Origin: Prunus persica
Taxonomy: Eukaryota > Streptophyta > Magnoliopsida > Rosales > Rosaceae
Reading direction: 5' to 3'
DNA: 64,000 nucleotides
NCBI RefSeq assembly: GCF_000346465.2
Contig: NC_034014.1
Location: 18,239,956 to 18,303,955, forward strand
Shown here: positions 1 to 10,705 of the stretch, in pieces
Numbering within the stretch: position 1 is the stretch's first letter
Layout: each line of letters starts with the position of its first letter
Program-made: the position numbers and the translations under genes
Notes under the pieces: model-generated
The model's input: the letters and a program-made list of their open reading frames with translations, nothing else
Told to the model about the DNA's origin: nothing
Database searches by the model: none

Positions 1-495
1 TGAATAGTTAGGTACATAATTTCCAGGCATGATATTCAATTATACAACTTGTTGAAATAAAAGTAAAGAATGATTCTAGATTTTATTGTTGGTTTCTTGA
101 ACAATATTATATTAGCTGAATTGTGATTCATGGTAGAAAGAACTACGTTTGGCTTGATCCCTCAGTAAGGGTATGTAGGCAACCTAGGCTATAGAAGCAG
201 CCACAAGTTTATGATTTGTTTGTTATGTTCAGTTTTGTAACGTTGATTTTGCTTACTTTATTATGTTGGAAAACGGGGGCCTAAAGCCCATTAAAACTTT
301 TGCTAATTGATGTGTGGTTTATACCTTGTGCTTGCTGAACGCTTAGGAAATAATTGTGTTTGTTGTGCAAGTAGATTTTTGGGTTTTGAGCCTTTTTCAG
401 AGGAGACTCTGCCAGTTTTTAGGATGGTCACTCGTGCCTGACACTTGCCAGGTGTTGGACACGCACTAAAGTGGAATTTGGGTCGGGTCTTGTGA
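1..495 (+). mobile_element. 3' part of a Gypsy-type LTR (truncated by window edge)
   Basis: Positions about 139-185 nearly repeat 56428-56478 (shared core CAGTAAGGGTATGTAGGCAA), and 440-495 repeats the end of the LTR at 56700-56772 (GTGTTGGACACGCAC, then AAAGTGGAATTTGGGTCGG). This is therefore the 3' end of a related LTR in the same orientation, ending near TTGTGAC. Its 5' part lies outside the window. No coding sequence was seen. Family assignment (Gypsy-like) is inferred from the related LTR. Confidence 0.6.
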
Positions 496-574
496 CTTCC
501 CATCCGGCGCATGTAAATATAAATTGCATGTAACCATCACATTTTGGGTAGGTATCCCCTTTCTACCAATAAAT

Positions 575-1135
575 GGTATTTGATTATAAGGAGATATTGT
601 GGCTTGAATATGAACATCATCTATAGAACCAATACAATCCTACAAGTGATAAAAAAGACAAACATAATATTAATTATAACAAAATAAAATATAGACAAAT
701 ATTTAAGAGTAGTAGATGCAATAGTATAGAATCTTGTAGAATTTCTTTTGGAGTGTTGTTAAACGCATTTTCTAATGGTTTAATTACATCCGCAATTAAA
801 CGACATACAACATCAAGTAGGATACTAAAATATATGCTCACAGTCTCACTAGAATGTTGAAAACAATCTTATGCTTGCCTATTTGCACAACCATGTCCTA
901 AGATGTTCAAGAACATCCCTAACATCTCTGCATCACTCATTCTTCTTGAACCTTTTAACCCATAATTGTTTTGCAATTCATCACACAATTTTATAAATAC
1001 ATCTTTTTCCATCCTAAACATATTATAGCAACGACTTTCAATTCCTTGTAACACTTCTGTCAACCAAATATTTCTTGTATGATGGTCATTCATACACGGG
1101 GTCTTATGAATATATTTCACATAATAAAGTTCAAT
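575..1135 (-). pseudogene. PIF/Harbinger transposase remnant
   Basis: On the minus strand, 1120 to 869 encodes a segment typical of the N-terminal part of plant PIF/Harbinger (HARBI1-like) transposases. Recognisable blocks are RCYNMFRMEKDVFIKLCDEL and MLGMFLNILGHGCANRQA. After an in-frame stop at about 866-868 the same frame continues with a block like 'FQHSSETVSIYFSILLDVVC'. Further on, about 650 to 590, a piece with CIGSIDDVHI looks like the region around the first catalytic Asp of the DDE domain. The stop, the frame changes and the missing C-terminal two thirds make it non-functional. Together with the ORF1 remnant at 1365-1655 on the same strand it forms the residue of one element. Confidence 0.7.
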
Positions 1136-1364
1136 AAAACGGACAGTGACGCATATAATTTAGTTGATCTCCTCCTCATCTTCTGGAATAGACATGTTCT
1201 AAAATAACATGCAAATGTGTTTATTTCCTTCAAATATCATTTTCACTGTGCATGCATGTTTATATAACATAAAATATGACAATAATTAACATATCACTCA
1301 CAAATTCAAATAAATTAACAACACAACAGCAAAACATAAATTAAAGTCACCAAACTATCAAATT

Positions 1365-1655
1365 CTAGCATTCAGCTAACTCATGATTAAGAAATTGAAG
1401 CTTGAGGTCAGGATCTTCCATGACAACAAACATCTCTATCTTATCTTGAGCACAAAACAACTTAGTTGCAAACCACCACAACTTGCTACCACACTCTGTC
1501 CCAGGTAAAGTTGCAACATCATTCATCACTTCAGCAATACTAGTTCCTTGTGAAACTGTATTAGCCATTGATGTTCCAGTACTCATACTCTTAACCACCT
1601 TAACAAGACGTTCAATTGCAATGATAATTTTGCAACACCTCTCATTTTCTCCCAT
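1365..1655 (-). pseudogene. PIF/Harbinger ORF1 (Myb/SANT-like) C-terminal remnant
   Basis: A 96-codon minus-strand reading frame. Its end (SKLWWFATKLF, EMFVVMEDPDLKLQFLNHEL) resembles the C-terminus of the Myb/SANT-like second protein carried by plant PIF/Harbinger elements. That protein is thought to act with the transposase in DNA binding. The Myb domain itself is absent, so this is a fragment. The transposase remnant lies about 230 bases downstream on the same strand, the order expected for one decayed element. Alternative: an isolated exon of a host Myb/SANT-like gene, less likely given the neighbouring transposase. Confidence 0.55.
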
Positions 1656-1989
1656 AATTTACCTTTCTTCTAATTATTATCTTGAATTTCAAGTGATTGA
1701 TTAGTTCTCTTTCTTGGCACATTGTTTGTAGTTTGAGTGGTTTCAATTGGTAATTCGAATCATCGTTAACTTCAAGTGGATTGACATAATCATCACTTTA
1801 AATTAGAAGTACACCAAATAAAGGTGCCCAAGAATGCTTACCAGTGGTTGTGACGTTCAAAAACATCATATCTAACTTCTCCTCCATCTCAGGACTAATA
1901 CCCTCAAGTTGGAATATTGCATATTTGGATTATGCTTGCATTATGACACATACAAATATTATAATGAATTTTTAAACATAGTTATAAAA

Positions 1990-2166
1990 AAAAAAAAAGG
2001 ATTAATTTTTCTCCCCCATTACCACCACTTGCACCACCTCTCCCTTGCAACCTCCACCTCCACCCTCCCCACAACCCCGACTTCCACCAAGCCACCTCTC
2101 CCATCACCGCAACTCTCCCTCGCATCCCCCACCCTCCCTACACCAAGCCACCCCTCCCTCCACCAC

Positions 2167-2233
<67 letters not shown>

Positions 2234-3430
2234 CAGCACCCACAATTTCGAGCCCACCATTATTCCCTAACCCAAAAAATCAGAAAAACAAAGGCACACT
2301 TTTAATTCCAATTCCAATCCGATCAAACCCCAAAACTCACCCAAAAGAAAAAAAATTGTATTTTCAGGAGCTGAGACTTTAGAAAAAATGTCGGAGATGG
2401 CAAAGAAAGTCCCTTCTCACCCACCCGCTCCCACATCCCCACGCTCCCTTCTCTGCCGCCCTCAATCCCTTCTCACGTGTCGACTTCGCCGCCAATATCT
2501 GGATCTGCCCTTTCAGCAACTATCGCAATTACTTCCTGCGTGTCGACATTACCGTGATCATTCTATACATCAAAAAATGAAATTTGTCAGTAACAAGAAG
2601 CTCCATTTAGAACTGAAGAACAACCAAACTTACTATTAATGAAGTAGGTACTACTAATATTCATTCTTGAGCAAATGTAATAAAAAAAATATAAAAAATA
2701 TAAATAAAAAAAAAGGAGTGAGAAAGGCATAGATTAAATAACAACATTTTTAATTAGCAGAATGCTGAAAATATAACATGTGCATAAATACAATTTTGTC
2801 AAATGGAAGGAAAAGCGCAGTACTAGCTTGCATGGTGGAAAAAAAAATATTTTAAAATAGAAACAAAAGAAGAAAATGATAATTTATTCATAACCCATCT
2901 ACACTTCCAATATGAATGAACATCCATGGAAACTTTAGAAGCTATTCACCTTTGGCACAATCCTATTAACAGCGTCAGGTTGATCCAAGGGTTCAAGTTG
3001 CCACTTGCCATAAAGTTCGATAGTTCATTTTGAATTGCCCCCAACATTATTATCAGATTTAGGGTCCTGTACTTTGTGGGTTCTACCCTCAGTACATAAC
3101 CCTCCAGTATGTCGTGTCGGTCGATTCAGCTACCCCTCAATCTTTGCCATCGTCGATCTTCGTCTTCGTGCTCAACACATGTATGATCGAGGAGAAGAGA
3201 GTAATTTTGGGTGTTGGAGGTGAGAGAGAGAGAGAGAAGAAGAAGAAGAAGAAATCTCGGGGGGAGGAGGGTGGGGGGAGAGAAATAAGGAGGAATGAAG
3301 GGGGTTGCGGGCTGGGATGGAGGGTGGTTGTGGGATGGGTTTGGGGGTTGGAGCTTGCGGGTGGTGGTCATGGGTGAATAGAGGGAGAAGAAATCAACGG
3401 GGAAGAGGGAGAGCATAGAGAGGAGAGTTT
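1990..3430. other. Pyrimidine-rich / purine-rich mirrored region, possible old MULE-type element
   Basis: The left part (2010-2240) is C/T-rich (CCACC repeats, then CT dinucleotides) and the right part (3215-3420) is G/A-rich, so the two halves loosely mirror each other like inverted arms. Sequence at 3520-3660 looks like the end of a MULE-type terminal repeat. I could not find the matching left end. Long reading frames here are low-complexity by-products of the repeats. Function not assigned. Confidence 0.25.
2170..2233. repeat. (CT)n microsatellite
   Basis: About 32 CT dinucleotides in a row with a single CG interruption. Confidence 0.95.
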
Positions 3431-3660
3431 TATTTTTTTATTCATATTTTAATCAATTTAAAATTTAAAAAATAAATAATGTGGGACCCATAATGTCATG
3501 TAGGCAATTAACGGAGAGATCTGACGGGAACCCTAACGACAGAACCACATTGTAACAAATTTAAAAGACCAAGGTATGTGATTGTTAAAATTGAAAAGAC
3601 AAGGACTAACATGCCTTAAGGGTATAACCATAGGGTACTAAACTATAATTAACTCTAAAA

Positions 3661-4262
3661 AAAAAAAATGGATATCAATACTATATTAAAACAAGAACAA
3701 AAAATTCAAATATCTGAATTTTATCTTACCACCATTCCTCAGATGCATCAATAGTATTCTTAGCGACATTCTACCCAAGACCAGTTTCCTTCCTTTTTAT
3801 ATCTTTCCATAATTTCCATTCTTTTTTTTAAAAACATAGTAAATCTCACTTGTTTTTCAATTGTAATTTTTCATATGATCTTCCTATCTCTTTGCTAATA
3901 TTTGTAACCAACCTTGCCTATCCAACTTTATTAAAGTGAGTACTGAGACGATTGCATAGATCCACCTCTATGATACAAAGGTCAATGAAGATAGCTATAG
4001 TTTGAGAATTCCACAATGCTGACAATTTTTGGGATCTACTTGCAATGTTTTTAGTTGTGATGAAGTTACTATTCTTTTTTGCCATCTTAGTGCAACAAAG
4101 ACATTATATATAAGCACAAAATAAAATAATAGATTTACAAGCGAATTACAATTCCTTATATGAGTTACAATTGTTAGAGTTTTTATAGGAAAAATACACT
4201 TGCATTTAGTCCCACATTGGAAGGGAGTTGTTTCCTTCCATGGTGTATAAGCACCAACACTT
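3661..4262. other. No gene seen
   Basis: AT-rich DNA without an open frame of note. 4196-4255 contains a short 'cccacattgga' motif often seen in TRIM-like LTRs, but no partner was found. Confidence 0.4.
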
Positions 4263-4742
4263 TAGGGGCTCGTTTGGTACGTCGGACTGTACTGACTAAT
4301 TTTTGTCGGATAGTATTAATTTGTTCCGGAGAGTACTGACTATTTATCCATAATATTATAAGGCGTTTGGTGCTGTTCCGGATAAATAGTCAGAGTAAGT
4401 TATACTGTGTTTGGTGATGTTCCGGATAACATCAGATCAGACTATTTTTAAAATAAAAAAAAATTTCTTTGATAATTTTAATGAAAATTGAGATTCAAAT
4501 GACACAAATTTTTTTTGGTAAGATTCATATGACAAGATTTGTTTTTCAATTGTTTTTGCCAATATTTTTTTTCTTCATATAACCCATTTATCATAATTGT
4601 AGTATCTCATAAAAATTCCAACATATTCGCATACGTTAATAAAAACAGTACCAAATAATGTATAATTCAAAGTGATCACATACTAAGGTGATAAGAGTAA
4701 AAGGGAAAGTTGTTCATAAACCAAACTACATCAAAGAGTGAA

Positions 4743-5000
4743 TCACAGCACCCTCGTCCCAAGTAAGAGAAGAACAAATGCTTTTCTCATAGCACCATCC
4801 AATGTCAAGAATGTTCTCTCATCACTTGCTTTCTCCAAAATTAGCCGTAGTGCCTTAATTTGGTCATTAATAGACAAGTCCATCTTTGCCAATTCAGCAG
4901 CAATGTCAGGTCTTGGTTCTGATCCTTTCACCAAACTATTAGTTATAGTTTTCAATTGGTCAATATACTCAGAAATCATCTCACCAAATGCTTTAGCCAT
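4743..5000 (-). pseudogene. PIF/Harbinger ORF1 C-terminal fragment
   Basis: The 85-codon frame ends with a helix-rich segment (LDLSINDQIKAL-like, then DGAMRKAFVLLLLG). This matches my recollection of the C-terminus of Myb/SANT-like proteins encoded by PIF elements. No DNA-binding domain remains. It sits immediately downstream of the transposase fragment in the same orientation, across a deletion junction near 5010-5030. Confidence 0.5.
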
Positions 5001-5013
5001 TTCCTTTCGAATA

Positions 5014-5310
5014 TCAATATCTGCTACTCATTGTACGATTCTTCACATGATGTGCTAGTGTATGTAAAAACATACACACTTGCTCTTCTATGATTACTAA
5101 ACCATTTGTTCTCACTCTCGCATCATCACAGACCAATTGACATAAATAATGGAAAGTTCTCCTATCCATCCTAATTTGATTCACACATTGTATGTCATTA
5201 ATTCCTATAATATTATCTAAATAATTTGACCGAGTTGCAATCCCGAAAAACCTTTGACTCCTACTGGCATTCCGTTGTTGGCGTCGTTGTTCCAAATTGT
5301 AGTTTGTCAT
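5014..5310 (-). pseudogene. PIF/Harbinger transposase N-terminal fragment
   Basis: A 98-codon frame beginning MTNYNLEQRRQQRN and containing IQCVNQIRMDRRTFHYLCQL, then VIIEEQVCMFLHTLAHHVKN. These are the conserved N-terminal blocks of plant HARBI1-like transposases. The frame ends right after the AHHVKNR block, where a deletion junction brings in the ORF1 fragment, so the whole DDE catalytic domain is missing. It cannot be catalytically active. Confidence 0.7.
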
Positions 5311-5754
5311 GAATCACATCATGCACCAAACCATGATATGCAAGAACCACAATCTAATAATAAAGTATACCACAATCTTTCTTTCATCCATATCTAGGCA
5401 TAATCTAAAGGAAATTTTTTCAGTAAAAGTAATATAAATAACCATGCATTAATTTTAGCAATATAAATAATCATGTACAACAAGAAGGAGAAAGTAGCAG
5501 CAGAACAGAAGCATTGCAATCAAAAGAGCCAAGGCCACAAGCTTGGGAATCGTAAAAAAATGGATATCAACATTGCAATGTTGGTTTTTATAAAGAGAGC
5601 CTCCTCTTACTTTTTTTTTTTCGATTTAGCTTTCATTTATGTAAGTAAGCATAACCTAATTTCAAAAACGAAAAATACATAACCTAATTCCACAAAAATT
5701 TAATAAAAAAATTGAAATATATACAGAATAGAGAAGAAGCAAGAAGAAGCATAT

Positions 5755-5756
<2 letters not shown>

Positions 5757-5795
<39 letters not shown>
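5757..5795. repeat. (GA)n microsatellite
   Basis: About 19 GA dinucleotides inside the PIF/Harbinger element, upstream of its transposase fragment. Confidence 0.9.
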
Positions 5796-5798
<3 letters not shown>

Positions 5799-6449
5799 GT
5801 GAGAATGAGAGATGGATATCTGGAGAAGAGTGAAGAAAATAACCTTTGGAGAAGATAGCAGAGAAAAACCTTAGAGAGAAGAAGATGAAAAGAGCGTTTA
5901 ATTTTTTTTCGTAGAATGCGTGCTTAGCTGTATAATTAAGCGTGTATTATCTAAACCGGAGTGTGTGGATTGTATTAGTTAGTCAGGTAAGGAGAGTATT
6001 AAAAGCCCAACCCGTATAAAATAGTCAGGTAATTAAATAATACAAGTTGACACCAAACACTTGACATAGACTATTTACTCCTATCCAGAGTCTAATACGG
6101 TGTACCAAACGAGCCCTAGAAACACAAAATAGAGTATGGGCCTAGTAGAGGCAAAGTTGGGCCTCATCTATTAGCACTGGGAAACCTGGTGGATAAATAC
6201 CTTTCTCGAGCCAAGCACGAAACAGACAATCTAGAGGAGCATATTAGAGAAGGATCGCTGGACCTTGCAAGGATGTCAAATTCAGAGTTTCTATCGAGGA
6301 TAGAGACTAGTCAAGCTCCAACGTTGTTTAAATGACATGAGAAGAAATTGCATGTTTGTCTTGTATGAATGAGTCAATTGGAACCTCATATCAGAAACAG
6401 GAAGCCGAAGGATAACATCGGCTAACTCTTGGCTGCCATTCACTTCCCA

Positions 6450-7070
6450 ATTGAGATGGGGGAGAGAATGTTGTTTCTTCATTCCCAATGGCCTAATTTT
6501 CCACATATGTAGCATAAGTCAATAAGTCCCTCGTAAAAATATTCCACCCAGACGGATTGGTAAAAAAATATTGGAAGCTAGAACTGCGTCGGAAAAGGCT
6601 TGAGGGAATCAATGACAACCTTCACTCTGAGATATCCCCTCAGGATAGCCTTGCAAGTCATGTGATCTTCCACATCAATAACCTTCCTAATCTTGTCCCA
6701 ATCATCTTTGCATTTGCCAAGTTCATCTTTTCAAGAGTAAGAGTTGAAACTTGAACCCAATAGGGTACCAAATGGTCTTGGACTTCCTCAATCGTGAGGT
6801 TTGAAGACCAGACCACCACATTGAAGCAATAGTTCATGATACTCTAAAGACCACCCTCATTAGATGTAGTGATAGTGAAGAGATTCTTCTTATAGTGTGC
6901 TATCATAAGACTTCTAAATTGAGCTTATGTAGACGTAAATACACCTTTATACTCCCAATATTAGGAGTAACATATGCAATAATTGCTCCCACCAACACAA
7001 CATTTGAACATGCCTTATTAAGTCTCAAAGAGTCATCAAGCTGAAAGGTAAGAGAATCAGCAGAGCTCAT
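6450..7070 (-). pseudogene. LINE (L1-like) ORF1 / gag-like remnant
   Basis: On the minus strand a start-like ATG at 7069 opens MSSADSLTFQLDD. Scattered pieces in shifting frames follow: VVVWSSNLTIEEVQDHLVPY, WVQVSTLTLEKMNLANAKMI, then a CCHC zinc-knuckle-like CYICGKLGH near 6500. The order (DUF4283-like domain, then zinc knuckle) is that of ORF1 of plant L1-type LINEs. Many frameshifts and stops show it is long dead. No reverse transcriptase was found next to it. Recognition is by motif memory only. Confidence 0.45.
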
Positions 7071-7074
7071 GGTG

Positions 7075-9085
7075 AAGACCACACATGACTAGGATATCAA
7101 GGGAAAGAGATAAGGTAACAAGACAAAGGGACCCGAGGGATAGAGAAACGTAAAGGAGAAAAGGAGCTAATAAGGACTAGCAGAAAATGAGGGAAATGTA
7201 CCAAAAAGTTAGAGCCATAAAAAACTACCATTTGGGTATAGGAGAAAGAACCTACAAAAAGGGGAAAGCTACAAACGAAAGGACCAACCTCAACCAATAG
7301 AAGTCAACTAGGTTACTCATTGGAGGAGACACACGGTATACGGAACCATCCCCTTGAGAGGAAAGGCTCAAGTGTATTATGGTCAATTGGTCTAATCACA
7401 TTAGGCAAGTTGAGAAAGAGAAACCTTAATGACACCCACGAGACACCCCTTAATTCAATTTCAAACACAATTCAAACCTCCCACCCCCTTAATTCAATTA
7501 TAAAAGATTTCAAATATGCCACCCTTAATTCAATTACAGTTCAAATCTCCTCTAAATAAACACTCACATGTTTCCAAAATAGTCCATTTTCCAATTCTCT
7601 CTACTGTATATTTTTCCAAAATAATCTTTTCTATTTTTAGATTATTCCAAATCTCTATTATGGATATAAGGAAGCTATGTGTATCTAGTGTCTAGATCTA
7701 TGAGGCCGTTATATTTTACCAAAAATGCCTTTGGTGATGAGATTGTTGGCTAGAACACCATCCCCATCTCCATCGATTCTTGTAATTATACCTATGAAAT
7801 GAGGTTGAGCTCCACCACCCTACTCATAACATGCACCTGGGACACGTAAGTCTACTTGATATTTGTTTTTCTTTTTAAACACAAGTTACAATTTGGGATT
7901 GACAAGGGGATGGTACAACTGCACTGGAGAATATATAGGAAGATGAACCAAGTAAGAAGAGGAGAAAGGTGCCAGAAGTAGAGGCTTAATGTGACAAGCA
8001 AGGGAAACTACATGCATGCATACTAACTCAAAATGGAATAGACTGGTATAAGACTTATCATATGATTATTTTATTTCTATAATCAAACATGAATTCTACC
8101 TAAAATGTATATTCTTGTGTATCTTTGTATGTATATGCACATATAGAGTTGTACGTAGCAAGATTATAACTTGTACCAGCTGTGGTTTATACTATTGAAA
8201 AATTTAGGTATTTATTTACTTGCCATAGGTCAAAGTTCACTAGATGAGGTATCTATTTACTCACCAATGTTGCTCTTGCTCTTTCTATGCTTATTTATGC
8301 TTTCTTTAAATGTGTTGTTTATGTATTTTAGCTTCAATAAGTTTTCATATTCTTTCGATAAGGAATTTATTGAACTTGTGTATACATAATGAGAAGGGAG
8401 GGATATTGTGCATGATTGATGGTCTTTTCACTTGCTTTATGCTTAGTCAGTCTTCCCCATAACTCTACATAATTAACTTGGAACATGTTTTCTTGCTTAA
8501 TTGGACTCATTTATTTAATTCATATGTCTACCAAGATGAATTTTCACGTGCCTGCATTGCCTTGCACTGCATTGCACTAAAGGTAGTTTCTCGAAGGTGG
8601 CTTGTTGATCTTTTTTTTATTGTTTAGGGATCTTTCTTTGTTTAGTTTCCATACCTTTGTATGGTTATCCTAAACCCACACCCAAAATTACACACCCACA
8701 ATGCCAAAATTGTTCCCACTACCCAACTATTTCTTCTTCTCCACGCCATGCAAAGCAGTCACACACTAACACACTCAAAAACCTTCCACATTTATCTTTG
8801 AAAATCGATGTCCAACCTAGACCATTGATCATCAGACTAGACACCAGCAACTCATTTGCACGCTCTTATCATAGATAACATCAATTTGACTTCCTTTCTT
8901 ACAAAAAAAAAAAAAGGGCACTACATTGTGGAACCATAAATTCACTTCATAGCCCAGAGCATGCCAATTGGGGCTACTAGGGAGCAGAAGGACCAATCTG
9001 TCCTTACTAAAATGAGAGGGAATTAAATTGGGCCGAAGCAAACCCATTTATTTATATCGTTTCACAATTTGCAATATGTAAGGTT
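7075..9085. other. No gene seen
   Basis: AT-rich DNA with short T-rich frames only. A poly(A) run near 8902-8914 may mark an old retrotransposed insertion. Nothing else can be supported. Confidence 0.4.
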
Positions 9086-9091
9086 TCATGA

Positions 9092-9352
9092 TTAGTATTG
9101 GATTGGATTGGATAATTCACCAAATTTAAGCTATGTTGGAAGAGGAAATGCAGGTAGATGTTAAGGAATTTTCATTTTGAGGGGATTAGAAGGGATAACT
9201 TATAAAGTGTTGTTATCCTATTATTTGAGTGGATTGCATGGGATAAGATTCCTTCATGGGTGATCCTTCTTCTATCTTCAACTTGGACAACATTTCTTCA
9301 TGTCCTCACTCAACATGTCTTAAATATAGTAAGTTATCCAATCCAATCCTAG
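9092..9352. mobile_element. MITE-like inverted-repeat element
   Basis: The left end TATTGGATTGGATTGGATAA (from 9096) is mirrored at 9333-9351 (TTATCCAATCCAATCCTA), leaving about 260 bases between the outer ends. No clear target duplication was seen, so the class is open. Confidence 0.35.
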
Positions 9353-9359
9353 TCACCAA

Positions 9360-10140
9360 ATATGGATCATGGCATAACAACAGTAATACAATTCGAGAGT
9401 GTAGCGATCCAAACTAAATCGCACCTATACTTAAAGTTAATTGACGAACTGAGTAAACAAATGGACCATTTTGGTATTTATCACAATTTATATCGTACAG
9501 AGCCATGGTCTTGGGGTTTGTCATTGTGCCCAAATTGAAAATTTTAGGTTCGGGTCGAGCTTTAAGGGTTTTTTTTCTTCAAGTCGGGATGAGGTTTCTA
9601 AGGGCTTGGCCTGGGCCAGCCCATCGAGTCGGGCTTGGACATGCCTAATGGGCGCCACCATGGACCTAAACGGGTTGGGCTATTTAATTTTTTTTTCCTA
9701 AATCTTTTAAATCTTTTTTTTTAAACACCTTTTTTTTGTCAAAATTGATGGATAAAGAGTCTTCTCTTAAACAACAGTAAAGATTACTACATAACTTTAA
9801 AAAATATATATATACACCAAATTCTTTTACTAAACCTAGACCAAGCAATAGCCAATATATTTTAAAAATATTATACCTAAAAATGAATCTTATGAAAATG
9901 TGTTACTTCTATCCCAAACTAGGATTGACATCATGAAAATTAAAGCAATTTGTGCCATTAGAATTAATAAAACCAAAATAAGCTTTCAAATTCTTTATTG
10001 AACCATTAAAGTTGAACTTGACAAAAAAGGGGCACTAAAAGATATAGTGTATATATTGCTTATTTGTTACAAAATTAACTTAATTTATAACATGCGTAAA
10101 CAAAATAAGAAATTTATTAGTTTATTATACATATTACATT
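9360..10140. other. No gene seen
   Basis: AT-rich. 9530-9680 and 10310-10430 both contain G/C-rich stretches with 'gggcttgg' or 'ggccgag' motifs that may be old repeat ends. No open frame of note. Confidence 0.35.
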
Positions 10141-10145
10141 TTTTT

Positions 10146-10245
10146 TTAAGGACCTTTCCTATTGAAAGGGGCGATAGCATATTAAACTCACACACATAAC
10201 ACGGATGCTAGAACTCAAACCCAAGACCTTGCATATTACATTATT
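10146..10245 (-). repeat. tRNA-derived SINE-like fragment
   Basis: It has the same arrangement as the copies at 60485-60640 and 62013-62155: a GGTTCGA-like B-box core appears in reverse (GAACTCAAACCC), next to a 'cacacac' stretch. It is diverged and incomplete. Confidence 0.35.
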
Positions 10246-10705
10246 TTAATTAAGTATAAAATGAGGTTTAGGATTGCATCAATTAAAACTTTCAAAAAAA
10301 AGGGCATAGGCAGGTGGGCCGAGAGTCTCAAATTGTAAGCTCAAATCCAACCCAATTTTAAAATGGGGTTGAGTCAGATTTTGGCCTATCGAGCTTCGGA
10401 CTACTCACTTTGACCCGAGTGCACCGCGGACCAAATGATGAACCCTCCTTAAAAATAAAAAAATAAAAAATTAAAGAAGAAGAAGAAATCATTTTTAGGA
10501 AGCGCACCAAACTAGGACCACCATTGACAGACAGAGACTTTTTGCTTCTGCTCTTTTCTTTTTGTTTCCCCCAGTTGTCATAAGACCATTCAACAGACGA
10601 GTAACAGAGGTAGAATTGGGGGAATTAGGTTTTTTGCTTAATGCAATCAGTCTAAATATAAACCCTTGAGCAATTTCACTGTTTGGTTCACTCGCTCGTA
10701 ATTCA

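Larger units (their letters stand above)
4266..6116 (-). mobile_element. PIF/Harbinger element, internally deleted, with complete termini
   Basis: The element starts GGGCTCGTTTGGTAC and ends with the reverse complement GTACCAAACGAGCCC, giving terminal inverted repeats. It is flanked by the 3-bp direct repeat TAG at 4263-4265 and 6117-6119. PIF/Harbinger elements make 3-bp target duplications, most often TTA or TAA, so TAG is unusual. Subterminal 'ttccggataa' and 'gactattta' motifs recur at both ends. Inside, on the minus strand, are a transposase N-terminal piece (5310 to 5014) followed directly by an ORF1 C-terminal piece (5000 to 4743). An internal deletion has removed the rest of both genes. 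A (GA)n tract lies at 5757-5795. Confidence 0.8.

Noticed and set aside
1909..2382. Long C/T-rich reading frames on both strands
   Set aside because: They run through a (CT)n tract and CCACC-type low-complexity DNA; no start context, domain or homology is visible.
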